In this document: positions 25,796 through 34,366 of the stretch, one piece after another | Layout of the letters: each line of letters starts with the position of its first letter | How positions within the stretch are numbered: the stretch's first letter is position 1 | Source of the DNA: Streptomyces sp. NBC_00775 | GTDB taxonomy: Bacteria; Actinomycetota; Actinomycetes; Streptomycetales; Streptomycetaceae | Assembly (NCBI RefSeq): GCF_036347135.1 | Contig: NZ_CP108938.1 | Span: forward strand, 9,858,001 to 9,922,000 | Reading direction: 5' to 3' | Length of the DNA: 64,000 nucleotides | Made by a program: the position numbers and the translations under genes | Notes under the pieces: generated by a model | The model's input: the letters and a program-made list of their open reading frames with translations, nothing else | Told to the model about the DNA's origin: nothing | Databases searched by the model: none

Positions 25796-26289
25796 GTGGG
25801 ACGGACGCGTACGTATGAGTGGCAGGATCCCGCGATTGTGGGAGCAATCGCAGGACGCGTCTCGGGCGTGGAGGTGCTGCGCGACCTGCTGGAGGGGCAC
25901 CTGCCCCACCGCCTCTCATAGCCGCTCTGGACTTCGCCCTCGAGGAGGTGGAGGAGGGCCGTGTGGTCTTCTCGCTGATGCCGGGCGAGGAGCACTACAA
26001 CTCCCTCGGCAGTGTGCACGGAGGGATGTACGCCCCCCTGCTCGACTCGGCGGCAGGCGGGGCGGTCCAGTCGACCCTCCCGCAGGGCACGGGATACACC
26101 TCGCTTGATCTGACCGTGAAGTTCCTCCGGCGGATCACCGTGGACACCGGCAAGGTCCGGGCCATCGGTACGGTCGTCGACGGAGGGCGCCAAACCGCTC
26201 TCGCCCAGGCCTATTTGGTCGACGAGGCGGATCGCCTGCTGGCCCACGCCACCAGCAGCTGCATGCTCTTTCCACTCCCCGCGCCCTGA
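25796..26289 (+). pseudogene. PaaI-type thioesterase with -1 frameshift, copy of 20128
   Basis: The GTG at 25796 opens VGRTRTYEWQDPAIVG, matching the start of the protein at 20128. In the run CCCC near 25903-25906 one C appears lost: the frame hits TAG at 25919, while the family sequence continues one frame back (PPLIAALDFALEEVEEG, NSLGSVHGGMYAPLLDSAAG) to the stop at 26289. Everything else is intact, so this is a recent pseudogene or an assembly error. Confidence 0.8.
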
Positions 26290-26312
26290 TCCGCTACGGG
26301 CGAGGTCCCGGT

Positions 26313-26326
26313 CGGGAGCGCTCCCG
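26313..26326. repeat. 14-bp perfect palindrome
   Basis: CGGGAGCGCTCCCG lies 24 nt after the stop of the PaaI copy. It could help end transcription or bind a dimeric protein; nothing else was seen in 26290-26416. Confidence 0.35.
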
Positions 26327-26416
26327 GTGGAACCGACGCGTGCAGGACTACCAGCAGGCGACGTTGCGCGACGGAAATGGGTTGCAGCTGAAGATCGTGA
26401 CGCGAATGCTTCCCCC

Positions 26417-27313
26417 ATGAAGATGCACGCCAATCAGCTGACCGTGTCACCTGAGACCGTGCGCATGTTGGTGGAGCAGCAGTTTCCTGAGTGGCGGAGC
26501 CTGCCGGTCAGGAGCATCGCGGCGCAGGGCACGGTCAACGCCGTCTTCCGCATTGGCGACCGGTTGGCAGCCCGATTCCCTCTTGAGTCCGCAGACGTCG
26601 AGTCGACGCGGCGCTGGCTGGAGTCCGAAGCGGAAGCGGCTCGGGAGCTGGCAGGTCGCACGCGTTTCCCGACACCTGAGCCGGTGGCACTCGGTGAACC
26701 CGGGGCGGGTTATCCGCTTCCGTGGTCGGTGCAGACGTGGCTGTCCGGCGTCGTGGCCGCCGACGAGGACCCTGGCGGATCGGCTGCGTTTGCCCGTGAC
26801 TTGGCCGATCTCATCGGCGAACTGCGCGCGATCGACACGCGTGGCCGCACGTTCGCCGGCACGGGCCGAGGAGGTGACCTGCGGTCGCACGACGCGTGGA
26901 TGGAGACCTGTTTCCGACATAGTGAGCACCTCCTGGATGTCCCTCGGCTGCGCCGTAGCTGGGCGACTTTGCGTGAGCTGCCGCGAGGTGCAGCTGGGGA
27001 CGCCATGGCCCATTGCGATCTGATTCCTGGCAACGTGCTCGTGTCCGCCGGCCGGCTTGCGGGGATTCTCGACGTCGGCGGCTTCGGGCCGGCTGACCCT
27101 TCCCTGGATCTTGTGAGTGCGTGGCACCTGCTCGAGGCCGGGCCGCGCCAGGAGCTCCGTGAGCACCTGGGGAGCGACCACCTCGAATGGGAGCGAGGCA
27201 AGGCGTGGGCTTTCGTCCAAGCGATGGGGTTGGTCTGGTACTACGTCAAAAGCAACACAGCCATGAGCCGGACGGGTCAACGATCGTTGGAACGCATCCT
27301 GGCGGACAAGTGA
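26417..27313 (+). CDS. aminoglycoside phosphotransferase family kinase
   Basis: This 298-residue protein has the kinase-like fold: N-lobe with GTVNAVFRIGDRLAARF, catalytic loop AHCDLIPGN with Asp201, and the metal-binding Asp in ILDVGGFGPADPSLDL. The usual HGD reads HCD (Cys200). Such proteins phosphorylate aminoglycosides or, more often in actinomycetes, other small hydroxyl compounds. The ATG at 26417 matches the normal MKMH start of relatives; the frame is open to 26327. No operon partner. Confidence 0.88.
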   Translation: MKMHANQLTVSPETVRMLVEQQFPEWRSLPVRSIAAQGTVNAVFRIGDRLAARFPLESADVESTRRWLESEAEAARELAGRTRFPTPEPVALGEPGAGYPLPWSVQTWLSGVVAADEDPGGSAAFARDLADLIGELRAIDTRGRTFAGTGRGGDLRSHDAWMETCFRHSEHLLDVPRLRRSWATLRELPRGAAGDAMAHCDLIPGNVLVSAGRLAGILDVGGFGPADPSLDLVSAWHLLEAGPRQELREHLGSDHLEWERGKAWAFVQAMGLVWYYVKSNTAMSRTGQRSLERILADK

Positions 27314-27359
27314 TAGGCCTCATCGCTGCGTTGGCGGAGCGGGAGCTGCGTGGTGGTGC

Positions 27360-28319
27360 TCAGTGCGCGGGGGACAGGGTGCCGCGGAAGGTGCGCCGGT
27401 AGGCGAGCGGTGAGATGCCGATGGCGGCATGCAGGTGTTCTCGCAGTGATGTGCCGCCGGCGAAGCCGACTTGGCCGGCGATCTCGTCCACCGGCTGATC
27501 GGTGGTCTCCAGGAGGTGCCGTGCCCGGTCGACGCGCTGCTGGATCAGCCAGCGTCCCGGGCTCATGCCCACCTCTTCGGTGAAGCGGCGGGCGAAGGTG
27601 CGCAGGCTCATGTGGGAGTGCTCGGCGAGATCCGTCAGCGTCATGGGCTCGCGGAGGTTCTCCAGCGCCCACTGGCGGGCCGTGGCCGTTCCGCTGCCCG
27701 TGGCGTCGGGCACCGGGTGCTGGATGTACTGCGCCTGTCCTCCGTCCCGCCACGGAGGGACGACGCACATGCGGGCCACCTGGTTGGCGACTTCACTGCC
27801 GTGGTCCTTGCGGATGATGTGCAGGCAGACGTCCAGCCCGGAAGCCGCACCGGCCGAGGTCAGCACGTCTCCGTCGTCGATGAACAGGACGTCCGGATCG
27901 AGGGCGACCTGTGGGAAGCATGCGCGGAAGAGGTCGGCGACCATCCAGTGCGTGGTGGCCGGACGACCGTCGAGGAGACCGGCCGCGGCGAGAACGGAGG
28001 CGCCGGTGCAGATGGACACGAGGCGCGTGCCGGCGGTGACGGAGCCGAGCGCCTCCACCACGGCTTGCGGTACTTCCGTCGTGACGGCGGTGGGGGTGAA
28101 GGGCGGGATGACGACGGTGTCGGCGGTGCGCAGGGCCTCCGGGCCGTGCTCGACGGTGATCGAGAAGTCGGAGTTGGTGCGGACGGGACGGCCGTCGACG
28201 CTGCAGGTGAGGACCTCGTAACGACCGTCCGCCGCCTCGAAGACCCGGCTGGGAATGCCCAGTTCGAAGGGGTAAACGCCGTCCACGGTCAGCACGACGA
28301 CTCGATGAGGGGAGGCCAT
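27360..28319 (-). CDS. GlxA-type AraC regulator (DJ-1/PfpI plus HTH)
   Basis: This 319-residue protein joins an N-terminal DJ-1/PfpI domain (VVLTVDGVYPFELGIPSRVFE; SICTGASVLAAAGLLDGRPATTHW) to a C-terminal AraC DNA-binding domain (LTDLAEHSHMSLRTFARRF; IAGQVGFAGGTSLREHL). These regulators sense small reactive or nitrogen compounds. It is divergent from the MDR gene at 28389, with a GGCAT-N2-ATGCC dyad in the 69-bp gap, so it probably controls that gene. Confidence 0.93.
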   Translation of the reverse strand: MASPHRVVVLTVDGVYPFELGIPSRVFEAADGRYEVLTCSVDGRPVRTNSDFSITVEHGPEALRTADTVVIPPFTPTAVTTEVPQAVVEALGSVTAGTRLVSICTGASVLAAAGLLDGRPATTHWMVADLFRACFPQVALDPDVLFIDDGDVLTSAGAASGLDVCLHIIRKDHGSEVANQVARMCVVPPWRDGGQAQYIQHPVPDATGSGTATARQWALENLREPMTLTDLAEHSHMSLRTFARRFTEEVGMSPGRWLIQQRVDRARHLLETTDQPVDEIAGQVGFAGGTSLREHLHAAIGISPLAYRRTFRGTLSPAH

Positions 28320-28340
28320 GGCGTGATCCCGTTGAAAGTC

Positions 28341-28352
28341 GGCATTCATGCC
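28341..28352. promoter_or_regulatory. dyad GGCAT-N2-ATGCC between GlxA-type regulator and MDR
   Basis: Perfect 5-bp arms in the short divergent gap 28320-28388; candidate operator or promoter element. Confidence 0.45.
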
Positions 28353-28388
28353 ATGGTGCCTCGGGTGGCAGGCCGCGACGCTGGACGC

Positions 28389-29360
28389 ATGACGAACTCC
28401 GATACCGCCACCATGCGCGCCATCCGCCAGGACACCCACGGTTCCCCGGAGGTACTCAAGGAAGTCGAAGTGCCCCGGCCTGAACCGGGATTGAGTGAGA
28501 TCCTGATCGCCGTCCGCGCGGCCGGCGTCAACCCGACCGACTGGTGGAACCGTGCCCAGCCCATGACCGCCAGCGTGCTGCCCCTCGTCCTGGGCTGGGA
28601 CGTCTCCGGCGTCGTCGAGGCCGTCGGCACCGGCGTCACCCTGTTCAAGCCGGGCGACGAGGTCTTCGGCATGCTGCCCTACCCCCACGGTGTCGGCTCC
28701 CACGCCGAGTACGTGACCGGCCCCGCCCGCGCCTTCGCCCACAAGCCCGCCGGCATCGACCACGTCCAGGCCGGCGCTCTGCCGCTCGCCGCCCTGACCG
28801 CCTACCAGGCCCTCGTCGACACCGCCGACATCCAGCCCGGGCAGCGCGTCCTCATCCACGCGGCAGCCGGCGGCGTCGGCCATCTCGCCGTCCAGATCGC
28901 CAAGTCCCGCGGCGCCTACGTCATCGGCACCGCCAGCGCCGCCAAGCACGACTTTCTGCGGTCCCTGGGAGTGGACGAGGCCATTGACTACCACGCGGTC
29001 GACTTCACCGAGGCCCTCAAGGACATCGACGTGGTCCTCGACTCGGTCTCGCTCGACACCGCCGCCCGCGCCCGCTCCCTCACCGTACTGCGCCCGGGCG
29101 GCACCCTCGTCTCGATCCTTCCGGTCCCCATCGACCCCGATGAGCTGGCCGGCATCGCCGAACGGGGCATCCGCTACGAGGCCCTCCTCGTCGAGGCCGA
29201 CCGCGCCGGCATGCAAGCCATCGCCGACCTCGTCGAAACCGGCGCCCTGCGCGCCCACATCGAGGCCACCTTCCCGCTCGCCGAGGCGGCCAAGGCCCAC
29301 GCCCTCGGCGAGACCGGCCGCACCACCGGCAAGATCGTGCTGACCGTGGAAGGGAGGTGA
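28389..29360 (+). CDS. NADP-dependent MDR oxidoreductase
   Basis: This 323-residue zinc-free MDR enzyme has a GroES-like domain (AGVNPTDWWNR, GWDVSGVVEAVG, FKPGDEVFGM) and the Rossmann motif HAAAGGVGHLAVQIAK. It is more distant from the MDRs at 2514 and 11969 than they are from each other. It ends GGGAGGTGA, with its stop overlapping the GTG of the SnoaL copy by four nt, so the two were translationally coupled. Controlled probably by the divergent GlxA-type regulator. Confidence 0.93.
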   Translation: MTNSDTATMRAIRQDTHGSPEVLKEVEVPRPEPGLSEILIAVRAAGVNPTDWWNRAQPMTASVLPLVLGWDVSGVVEAVGTGVTLFKPGDEVFGMLPYPHGVGSHAEYVTGPARAFAHKPAGIDHVQAGALPLAALTAYQALVDTADIQPGQRVLIHAAAGGVGHLAVQIAKSRGAYVIGTASAAKHDFLRSLGVDEAIDYHAVDFTEALKDIDVVLDSVSLDTAARARSLTVLRPGGTLVSILPVPIDPDELAGIAERGIRYEALLVEADRAGMQAIADLVETGALRAHIEATFPLAEAAKAHALGETGRTTGKIVLTVEGR

Positions 29361-30080
29361 AGACGCAGATCACCCCTCGCCCCCGACGGACCCGAGGCCC
29401 TCAAGGCGTTCGGTGTCGCCTGGTGCCAGCAGTACCCGGACACCGAGTACGACATCAAGCGGGTCATCTCCGAGGGCGACCTGGTGCTCCTGCACTCCAA
29501 CGTCGTCACGGCTCCTGGTGCCTGCGGGATCGCCGCCTTCGACATCTTCCGCTTCCAGGACGGGAAGATCGCCGAGCACTGGGACATCTTTCAGGAGGTG
29601 CCGGCGACCACGGCCAACGGCAACGACATGTTCTCCACCCTCAGCCGGCCGCAGACCGAGGCGCCGGAGCAGCGGTGGTTCAGCGCCTACAACAAGAAGC
29701 TCGTCACCGCCTTCGTCGACCAGCTCATGGTCCGCAAGGACCTGGCCGCCTTCGACACCTACGTGGCCCCCGAGTATCACCAGCACAACCCGAACATTCC
29801 TGACGGCGTGGCAGGCGCGAAGGCCGCACTGGGCGCGTACTTGGAGCAGTTCCCGCAGCTGAGCGTGGAGCCGAAGCGGGCCATCGCCGAGGGCGATCTG
29901 CTGGCAGTCCACAGCCACCACGTCTACACACCGGGCGAGCGGGGCCGGGCGGTCCTCGACCTCTTCCGGGTCAGGGGCCGTAGCGGTCGCGTTACGACCC
30001 TTGGGACGCGCGCGTGGGTTCATGTCCCGCACGGCCACGGTGATCACTGGTCGGGCCCGGCGGCCTGGTTGCGCTCATGA
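29357..30080 (+). pseudogene. two-domain SnoaL-like protein, N-terminus deleted
   Basis: A GTG at 29357 overlaps the MDR stop and follows GGGAGG, but only about five codons (VKTQI) follow in that frame. The family sequence resumes in the next frame: APDGPEALKAFGVAWCQQYP, IAAFDIFRFQDGKIAEHWD, then a second NTF2-like half with YHQHNPNIPDGVAGAKAALG. About 35-40 residues of the first half are missing and the tail after LDLFRVRG is also unlike the family. An internal deletion probably killed it. Confidence 0.7.
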
Positions 30081-31322
30081 CCCGCCTCGCTTGGCGCGGA
30101 ACGAGGTGCGCCCGTTGCGCCGCACCATGGCGATGGTGGCGGCAAGACTGCCGCGATCCGGGTCGGGGAGCAGGCCGTTCCCGAGGCGATGTATCTGGTC
30201 GGTGTGCCAGCTGATGTCCAGTACCCCGTCCAGGACCTTGAGGTCGGCGATTCTGCCCAGCAGGGCTCTCATGCCGTAGCGCACCTGATGTGCCGTGAGT
30301 GTCTCGGCCCGCCCTTCCAGGACGAGCCGGGCCGCGTCCGGCGTGGTGATTGTCGGCCGGCCGATGCCGACCACGTCGCATTCGCCGGCCTGTACGGCTC
30401 GCTGCATGGCATCGCCGGTGCGGAATCCGCCGGTGACGGCGAGGGGGATGTCGCCCACGAGTCGGCGAACCGTGCGGGCGTATTCGAGGAAGTACGCCTC
30501 GCGTGCCCTGGTGCTGGGGGCCGCCGAGCCGCTCATTGCCATGGACTCGTAACTACCGCCGCTGACCTCGATGAGGTCGACGCCTTCGTGGGCGAGCGCG
30601 GCCAGCACGGCCTGGGACTCGTCCTCGGTGAATCCGCCCCGCTGGAAGTCCGCCGAGTTGAGTTTGATGCCCACGGCGAAGCCTGGCCTGACGCGGCCGC
30701 GGATGCGGCGGACGACCTCGAGGCCGAAACGCATCCGTCCCTCGAGATCGCCGCCCCAGCCGTCCTCGCGCCGGTTCGACAGCGGGGACAGGAACTGCGA
30801 GATGAGATATCCGTGGGCCCCTTGCACCTGTACGCCGTTGAAGCCGGCTGTCTCGCACACGGCCGCGGCCGTGGCGAAGCGCTCGATGATCTCCTCGATC
30901 TCCGCCGGTCGCAGTTCGCGCGGTGTCCTGGCTCCGGGCAGTTTCGTCGGGATCGGGCTGGGGGCCACCGGCGTGTGTCCGAGTGCCAAGGGATTGGCCT
31001 GGCGCCCGGGGTGGTTGAGCTGTGCCCAGATCGCACCGCCCGAGTCCTGGGCCGACTTGGCCCAGCGCGAGAGCGCGTCGAGATCACGTTCGTCCTCGAT
31101 GACGATGTTGCCCGGTTCACCGAGCTGTGCGCGATCGACCATGACGTTGCCGGTGATCATCAGGCCGTAGCCGCCTCGGCTCCATGTGGAGTACAGACGG
31201 ACGAGGCGCTCGTCGGGTGCGTTGTTCTTGTCCCCGAGCGCCTCGCTGAGTGCCGACTTCATCAGGCGGTTGGCCAGTATCCGGCCGTTCGGGAGGGTGA
31301 GGGGGGTGTCCAGCGTATTCAT
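30075..31322 (-). CDS. NADH:flavin oxidoreductase, Old Yellow Enzyme family
   Basis: This 415-residue FMN TIM-barrel protein has NRLMKSALSE at the start, GNVMVD, WAQLNHPGRQ, VQGAHGYLISQFLSPLSNRR with the substrate-binding His, and IGRPTITTPD near the phosphate site. It is longer than the enzyme at 15592 and of another subfamily (2-enoate or cyclohexenone reductase-like). It is the last gene of a minus-strand operon (hydrolase 33809, amidase 32872, this gene), 80 nt after the amidase. Confidence 0.93.
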   Translation of the reverse strand: MNTLDTPLTLPNGRILANRLMKSALSEALGDKNNAPDERLVRLYSTWSRGGYGLMITGNVMVDRAQLGEPGNIVIEDERDLDALSRWAKSAQDSGGAIWAQLNHPGRQANPLALGHTPVAPSPIPTKLPGARTPRELRPAEIEEIIERFATAAAVCETAGFNGVQVQGAHGYLISQFLSPLSNRREDGWGGDLEGRMRFGLEVVRRIRGRVRPGFAVGIKLNSADFQRGGFTEDESQAVLAALAHEGVDLIEVSGGSYESMAMSGSAAPSTRAREAYFLEYARTVRRLVGDIPLAVTGGFRTGDAMQRAVQAGECDVVGIGRPTITTPDAARLVLEGRAETLTAHQVRYGMRALLGRIADLKVLDGVLDISWHTDQIHRLGNGLLPDPDRGSLAATIAMVRRNGRTSFRAKRGGS

Positions 31323-31402
31323 CCGGGCTCTTCTTCTGTGTGGTCGGCGCCGGCCGGGTTTGCCTGCGGGCCGGGGTCAGGGGAGTGGGGGTCGGCGGAC
31401 CG

Positions 31403-32872
31403 TCAGATGAAGGCCGGAGGGGGCTGGTAGCCCTCGAGTTCTCGGCCGAGGAGCTCGGCGAACTTGATGGTGGTGAGGTCGCCTCCGCTCGGGCCCATCA
31501 CCTGGAGCCCGACAGGCAGACCGTCGCGGCTCGTTCGCACCGGGACGGTCGTCGCCGGAGAGCCGGCCACGTTGGCGATGGCGCTCCACTTGACCTGGTC
31601 CCAGTAGGGGCGAGACCGGTCGTCGACCTGGATCCGGCGTCCGAATCTGTCGATCGGTTTGTTGTGATGAGGCGGTGCCGCGGTCGGTGTGACCGGCATG
31701 AGGAGGACGTCGAAGTCCCGGAAGAACTCGGTCCAGCGCTGCCGTAGCTCATGGCGTGCGACGTCCGCCTGGAGCCAGCTGTAGTGGGTCTGGAAGGTTC
31801 CTCGCAAGGCGTACAAAGCCTCCCCCCGAGGATGCTGGGCGAGACGCGCGAGGAGGGCGGTGTTGGAGGCCGCTGTCAGTCCGGACCGGTCATAGGTGAA
31901 CGCGCCGAAGAGCAGGCGCAGGAAGATGTCATGACTGGTCGCCATGTCACCGGGGAGCGCGGAGGGCCGCGACTCGACCTTCGCGCCGGCCAACTTGAGG
32001 GCGCTCAGAGCGTCGTCCATCGCTGCGGCGACGTCGTGGTCGACAGGGCACGACGCGTCCTCGGGCCACACCGCGACCCGGAAGCCGCTCAGCTCGCTCG
32101 CCCTGGGTGGTGCGAGGGTGTAGCTGAAACCGCCGTCGCGCTCGGGCGGTCCCACCGTCGCGTGGAGGACAGGGACCAGGTCGCGCGCCTCGCGCACCTG
32201 GGCGCCCGCACAGGCGAGGTCGATCTCCCCCCACCGTCCGACACCCGGTCCGCCCGGCACATGCCCGATGAGAGGGATGGACCGCCAGGTGGCCTTGTGC
32301 CCGTAGAGGCCGTTGAAGTGTGCCGGGATCCGGGTGGAGCCGCCGATTTCGGAGCCGAAGTCGAGAGCCGTCAGCCCTGCGGCCGTGGCCACGGCGCCAC
32401 CGCCTGCGGAGCCTCCGGACGTGCGGGCGGTGTTCCATGGGTTCAGCGTCGGTCCGAACACCGGGTTGTCCGCCTGGACGTCCTGGTTCCCCGCGGGCAT
32501 GTTGGTCTTGCCGATGATCACCGCACCTGCGGAACGCAGCCGTCGTACCGCCTCGGCGTCCTGGTTGGGCACGTAGTCCTTGAGATCGGTCCGACCACAG
32601 ACGGTCCGCAGTCCCGCGGTCTCGTAGCTGTCCTTCAGCGTGATCGGCAGACCGTGCAGCGGGCCGAGTTTCGCCCCGCTCGTGCGTTTCGCGTCGGCAT
32701 CCCTGGCCGCGCTCCGAGCCCGTTCGACGTCGAGGGTGACGATCGCGTTGAGCGTCTCGTTGTGGGCGTCGATGCGGCTCAGGTAGGCGTCGAACAGTTC
32801 CTCACTTGACACCTTCCCCGAGGCCAGTGCGCCCAACTGGTCCGCGGCTGACTGGAACGGGAGGTCACGCAC
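31403..32872 (-). CDS. amidase signature family enzyme
   Basis: This 489-residue amidase has an intact Ser-cisSer-Lys triad by position: Lys80 in ITLKDS, cis-Ser155 in SGGSAGG, and nucleophile Ser179 in EIGGSTRIPA, exactly 24 residues after Ser155 as the family requires. The usual GGSSGG reads GGSAGG, which leaves the catalytic serine in place. The GTG at 32872 is chosen because the family start follows it. It is the middle gene of the hydrolase-amidase-OYE operon, 67 nt after the hydrolase stop. Substrate unknown. Confidence 0.93.
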   Translation of the reverse strand: MRDLPFQSAADQLGALASGKVSSEELFDAYLSRIDAHNETLNAIVTLDVERARSAARDADAKRTSGAKLGPLHGLPITLKDSYETAGLRTVCGRTDLKDYVPNQDAEAVRRLRSAGAVIIGKTNMPAGNQDVQADNPVFGPTLNPWNTARTSGGSAGGGAVATAAGLTALDFGSEIGGSTRIPAHFNGLYGHKATWRSIPLIGHVPGGPGVGRWGEIDLACAGAQVREARDLVPVLHATVGPPERDGGFSYTLAPPRASELSGFRVAVWPEDASCPVDHDVAAAMDDALSALKLAGAKVESRPSALPGDMATSHDIFLRLLFGAFTYDRSGLTAASNTALLARLAQHPRGEALYALRGTFQTHYSWLQADVARHELRQRWTEFFRDFDVLLMPVTPTAAPPHHNKPIDRFGRRIQVDDRSRPYWDQVKWSAIANVAGSPATTVPVRTSRDGLPVGLQVMGPSGGDLTTIKFAELLGRELEGYQPPPAFI

Positions 32873-32939
32873 GGAGAGCCTCGTTTCTGTATGCGCTGAT
32901 TCGGCGGGCTTGTAGGCGAGTGAGAGGGCGGCATCAAGC

Positions 32940-33809
32940 TCAGGACTCGAGGAACCCGAGCGCCCTGGCGACGAAGTCCTCGTGGTTCTGGAAGATCCCC
33001 CCATGGCCGGAATCGGGGTAGAGGGGGACAAGCTCGCTCTTGGGCAGGCGAGCGGCCAGGTCGATGGTGTTCCGGCTGGGCACCATCCGGTCGTTCTCGC
33101 CGTTGGCCACGAGGACCGGTTGGCGCACTGCCGACAGGTCTGACGGTGCCTGGCGGCCCCATCGTCTGATGGCCTTCATCTGGGCGCGGACCGACGTCAG
33201 CGAGATGTCCTGGTCGCGGTCGTCCGTACGCTCCTCCAGCCGCCGCAGGAAGGCGCGTCCTGCTCTTTGGCCGCTTGCGGTGGCGGTGAAGAAGAGAGAG
33301 AGCTTCGGATCCTGGCGGGTCAGGGCGCCCTTGATCGTGGCCTGAACGGCCAGGGCCGGGACCTTGTCGATGCCGGGGCCGCCGGCGGGGCCGGTGCCCG
33401 CGAGGATGACCTTGCGGACGAGGTGCGGTTCTTCCGCCGCGATGACCTGGGCGACGAAGCCGCCCATCGACAGACCGAACAGATCGACCTGGTCGAAGCC
33501 GAGGGCGCGGATGAACCGCACCGCGTCGTGGGCCATCCCTTCGATCGTGTCCGGCGTGGAGCCGCCCGACCCGCCCACCCCGCGGTTCCCGAAGGTGATC
33601 ACCCGACGCCGTGCGGCGAGTCCGTCGACGATGCTCGGGTCCCAGTTGTCCAGGTTTCCGGCCAGGTGGATCAGGAGAACCAGCGGCACGCCGTCCTCGG
33701 GGCCGAGTTCGCGGTAGGCAAAGGTCACCCCGTCGACGGACACGGAGCGGGTCGGCGCGTTCTTGTACGACGATCGTGAGGGGGACGGAGAATTGCGCGG
33801 TGCGCTCAT
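32940..33809 (-). CDS. alpha/beta hydrolase
   Basis: This 289-residue serine hydrolase matches those at 3559 and 34367 (SYKNAPTRSVSVDGVTFAYR, NWDPSIVD, LFGLSMGGFVAQ with the nucleophile Ser, NGENDRMVPS, YPDSGHGGIFQ). The ATG at 33809 is the only start close to the family N-terminus. It is the first gene of the operon with the amidase and the OYE. An operator copy (33943-33966) lies 134 nt upstream. Confidence 0.93.
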   Translation of the reverse strand: MSAPRNSPSPSRSSYKNAPTRSVSVDGVTFAYRELGPEDGVPLVLLIHLAGNLDNWDPSIVDGLAARRRVITFGNRGVGGSGGSTPDTIEGMAHDAVRFIRALGFDQVDLFGLSMGGFVAQVIAAEEPHLVRKVILAGTGPAGGPGIDKVPALAVQATIKGALTRQDPKLSLFFTATASGQRAGRAFLRRLEERTDDRDQDISLTSVRAQMKAIRRWGRQAPSDLSAVRQPVLVANGENDRMVPSRNTIDLAARLPKSELVPLYPDSGHGGIFQNHEDFVARALGFLES

Positions 33810-33942
33810 GGCCAGGTCTTTCAAGTAGGTGGAGCGAGTCGACGAGTGTGCTGTTCGTCCCGGGCTTCCCCCGCGGCGGAAAGTGCGGGCGGCCTTACCT
33901 CGCGTCGTGGATGCCCGTGTGATCGACACCAGGCTTCCGCAA

Positions 33943-33966
33943 ATTGAATTACGACCATCATTCTAT
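33943..33966. promoter_or_regulatory. 24-bp operator-like inverted repeat, site 3 of 5
   Basis: Left arm ATTGAATTA (33943-33951), centre CGACCA, right arm TCATTCTAT (33958-33966). The left arm is identical to site 5 at 40481. It stands upstream of the hydrolase-amidase-OYE operon. The rest of the 557-nt gap 33810-34366 holds site 4 and the 16-mer repeat, and no gene. Confidence 0.6.
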
Positions 33967-33990
33967 GTGGCTGGCCGACGGGCCGCAAGC

Positions 33991-34006
33991 GGGGTTGCTG
34001 TCCCGC
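33991..34006. repeat. 16-mer also present at 1460
   Basis: GGGGTTGCTGTCCCGC is identical to 1460-1475. Both copies lie in gene-free DNA within a few hundred nt of one of the 24-bp operator or hydrolase genes. Confidence 0.35.
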
Positions 34007-34225
34007 ACGCGCCATGCCCCACGGTCGGCGGCCCTCATGGCGTGATGCCCTCGTCGCTCCAGGGTCTCGCCGGTGTCACCCCCTGCGCTCCGTGCCGGCG
34101 TCGGTCGCGCCGGTTGTGCTGGAGGCGGGACATGGTCATGGCGCAAGGTCGGGTCGGCGGTGGATGTATCCCGGCGGCGTGACCTCATGTGCGACGTGAT
34201 GTGCGGCGTACCTCTCGTGAGGCCC

Positions 34226-34249
34226 ATTAAAGTATGGGCATAATTCAAT
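34226..34249. promoter_or_regulatory. 24-bp operator-like inverted repeat, site 4 of 5
   Basis: Left arm ATTAAAGTA (34226-34234), centre TGGGCA, right arm TAATTCAAT (34241-34249). The right arm is the exact complement of the left arm of sites 3 and 5. It is 118 nt before the hydrolase at 34367. Confidence 0.6.
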
Positions 34250-34366
34250 GGTCGGTGTGATGCTGAAGGGCTCAACCGGACAGGGTTCCGACCCTGCGGG
34301 CCTTCTGTCGTCGTCCGAGTCCGGATCGCAGTCGCGGTCCGGAACCCCACGCAGAAGGGCACGGCC

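Noticed and set aside
31403..32872. Amidase suspected inactive because GGSSGG reads GGSAGG
   Set aside because: The catalytic cis-Ser155 and Ser179 are 24 residues apart and Lys80 is present, so the triad is whole; the changed residue is not catalytic.
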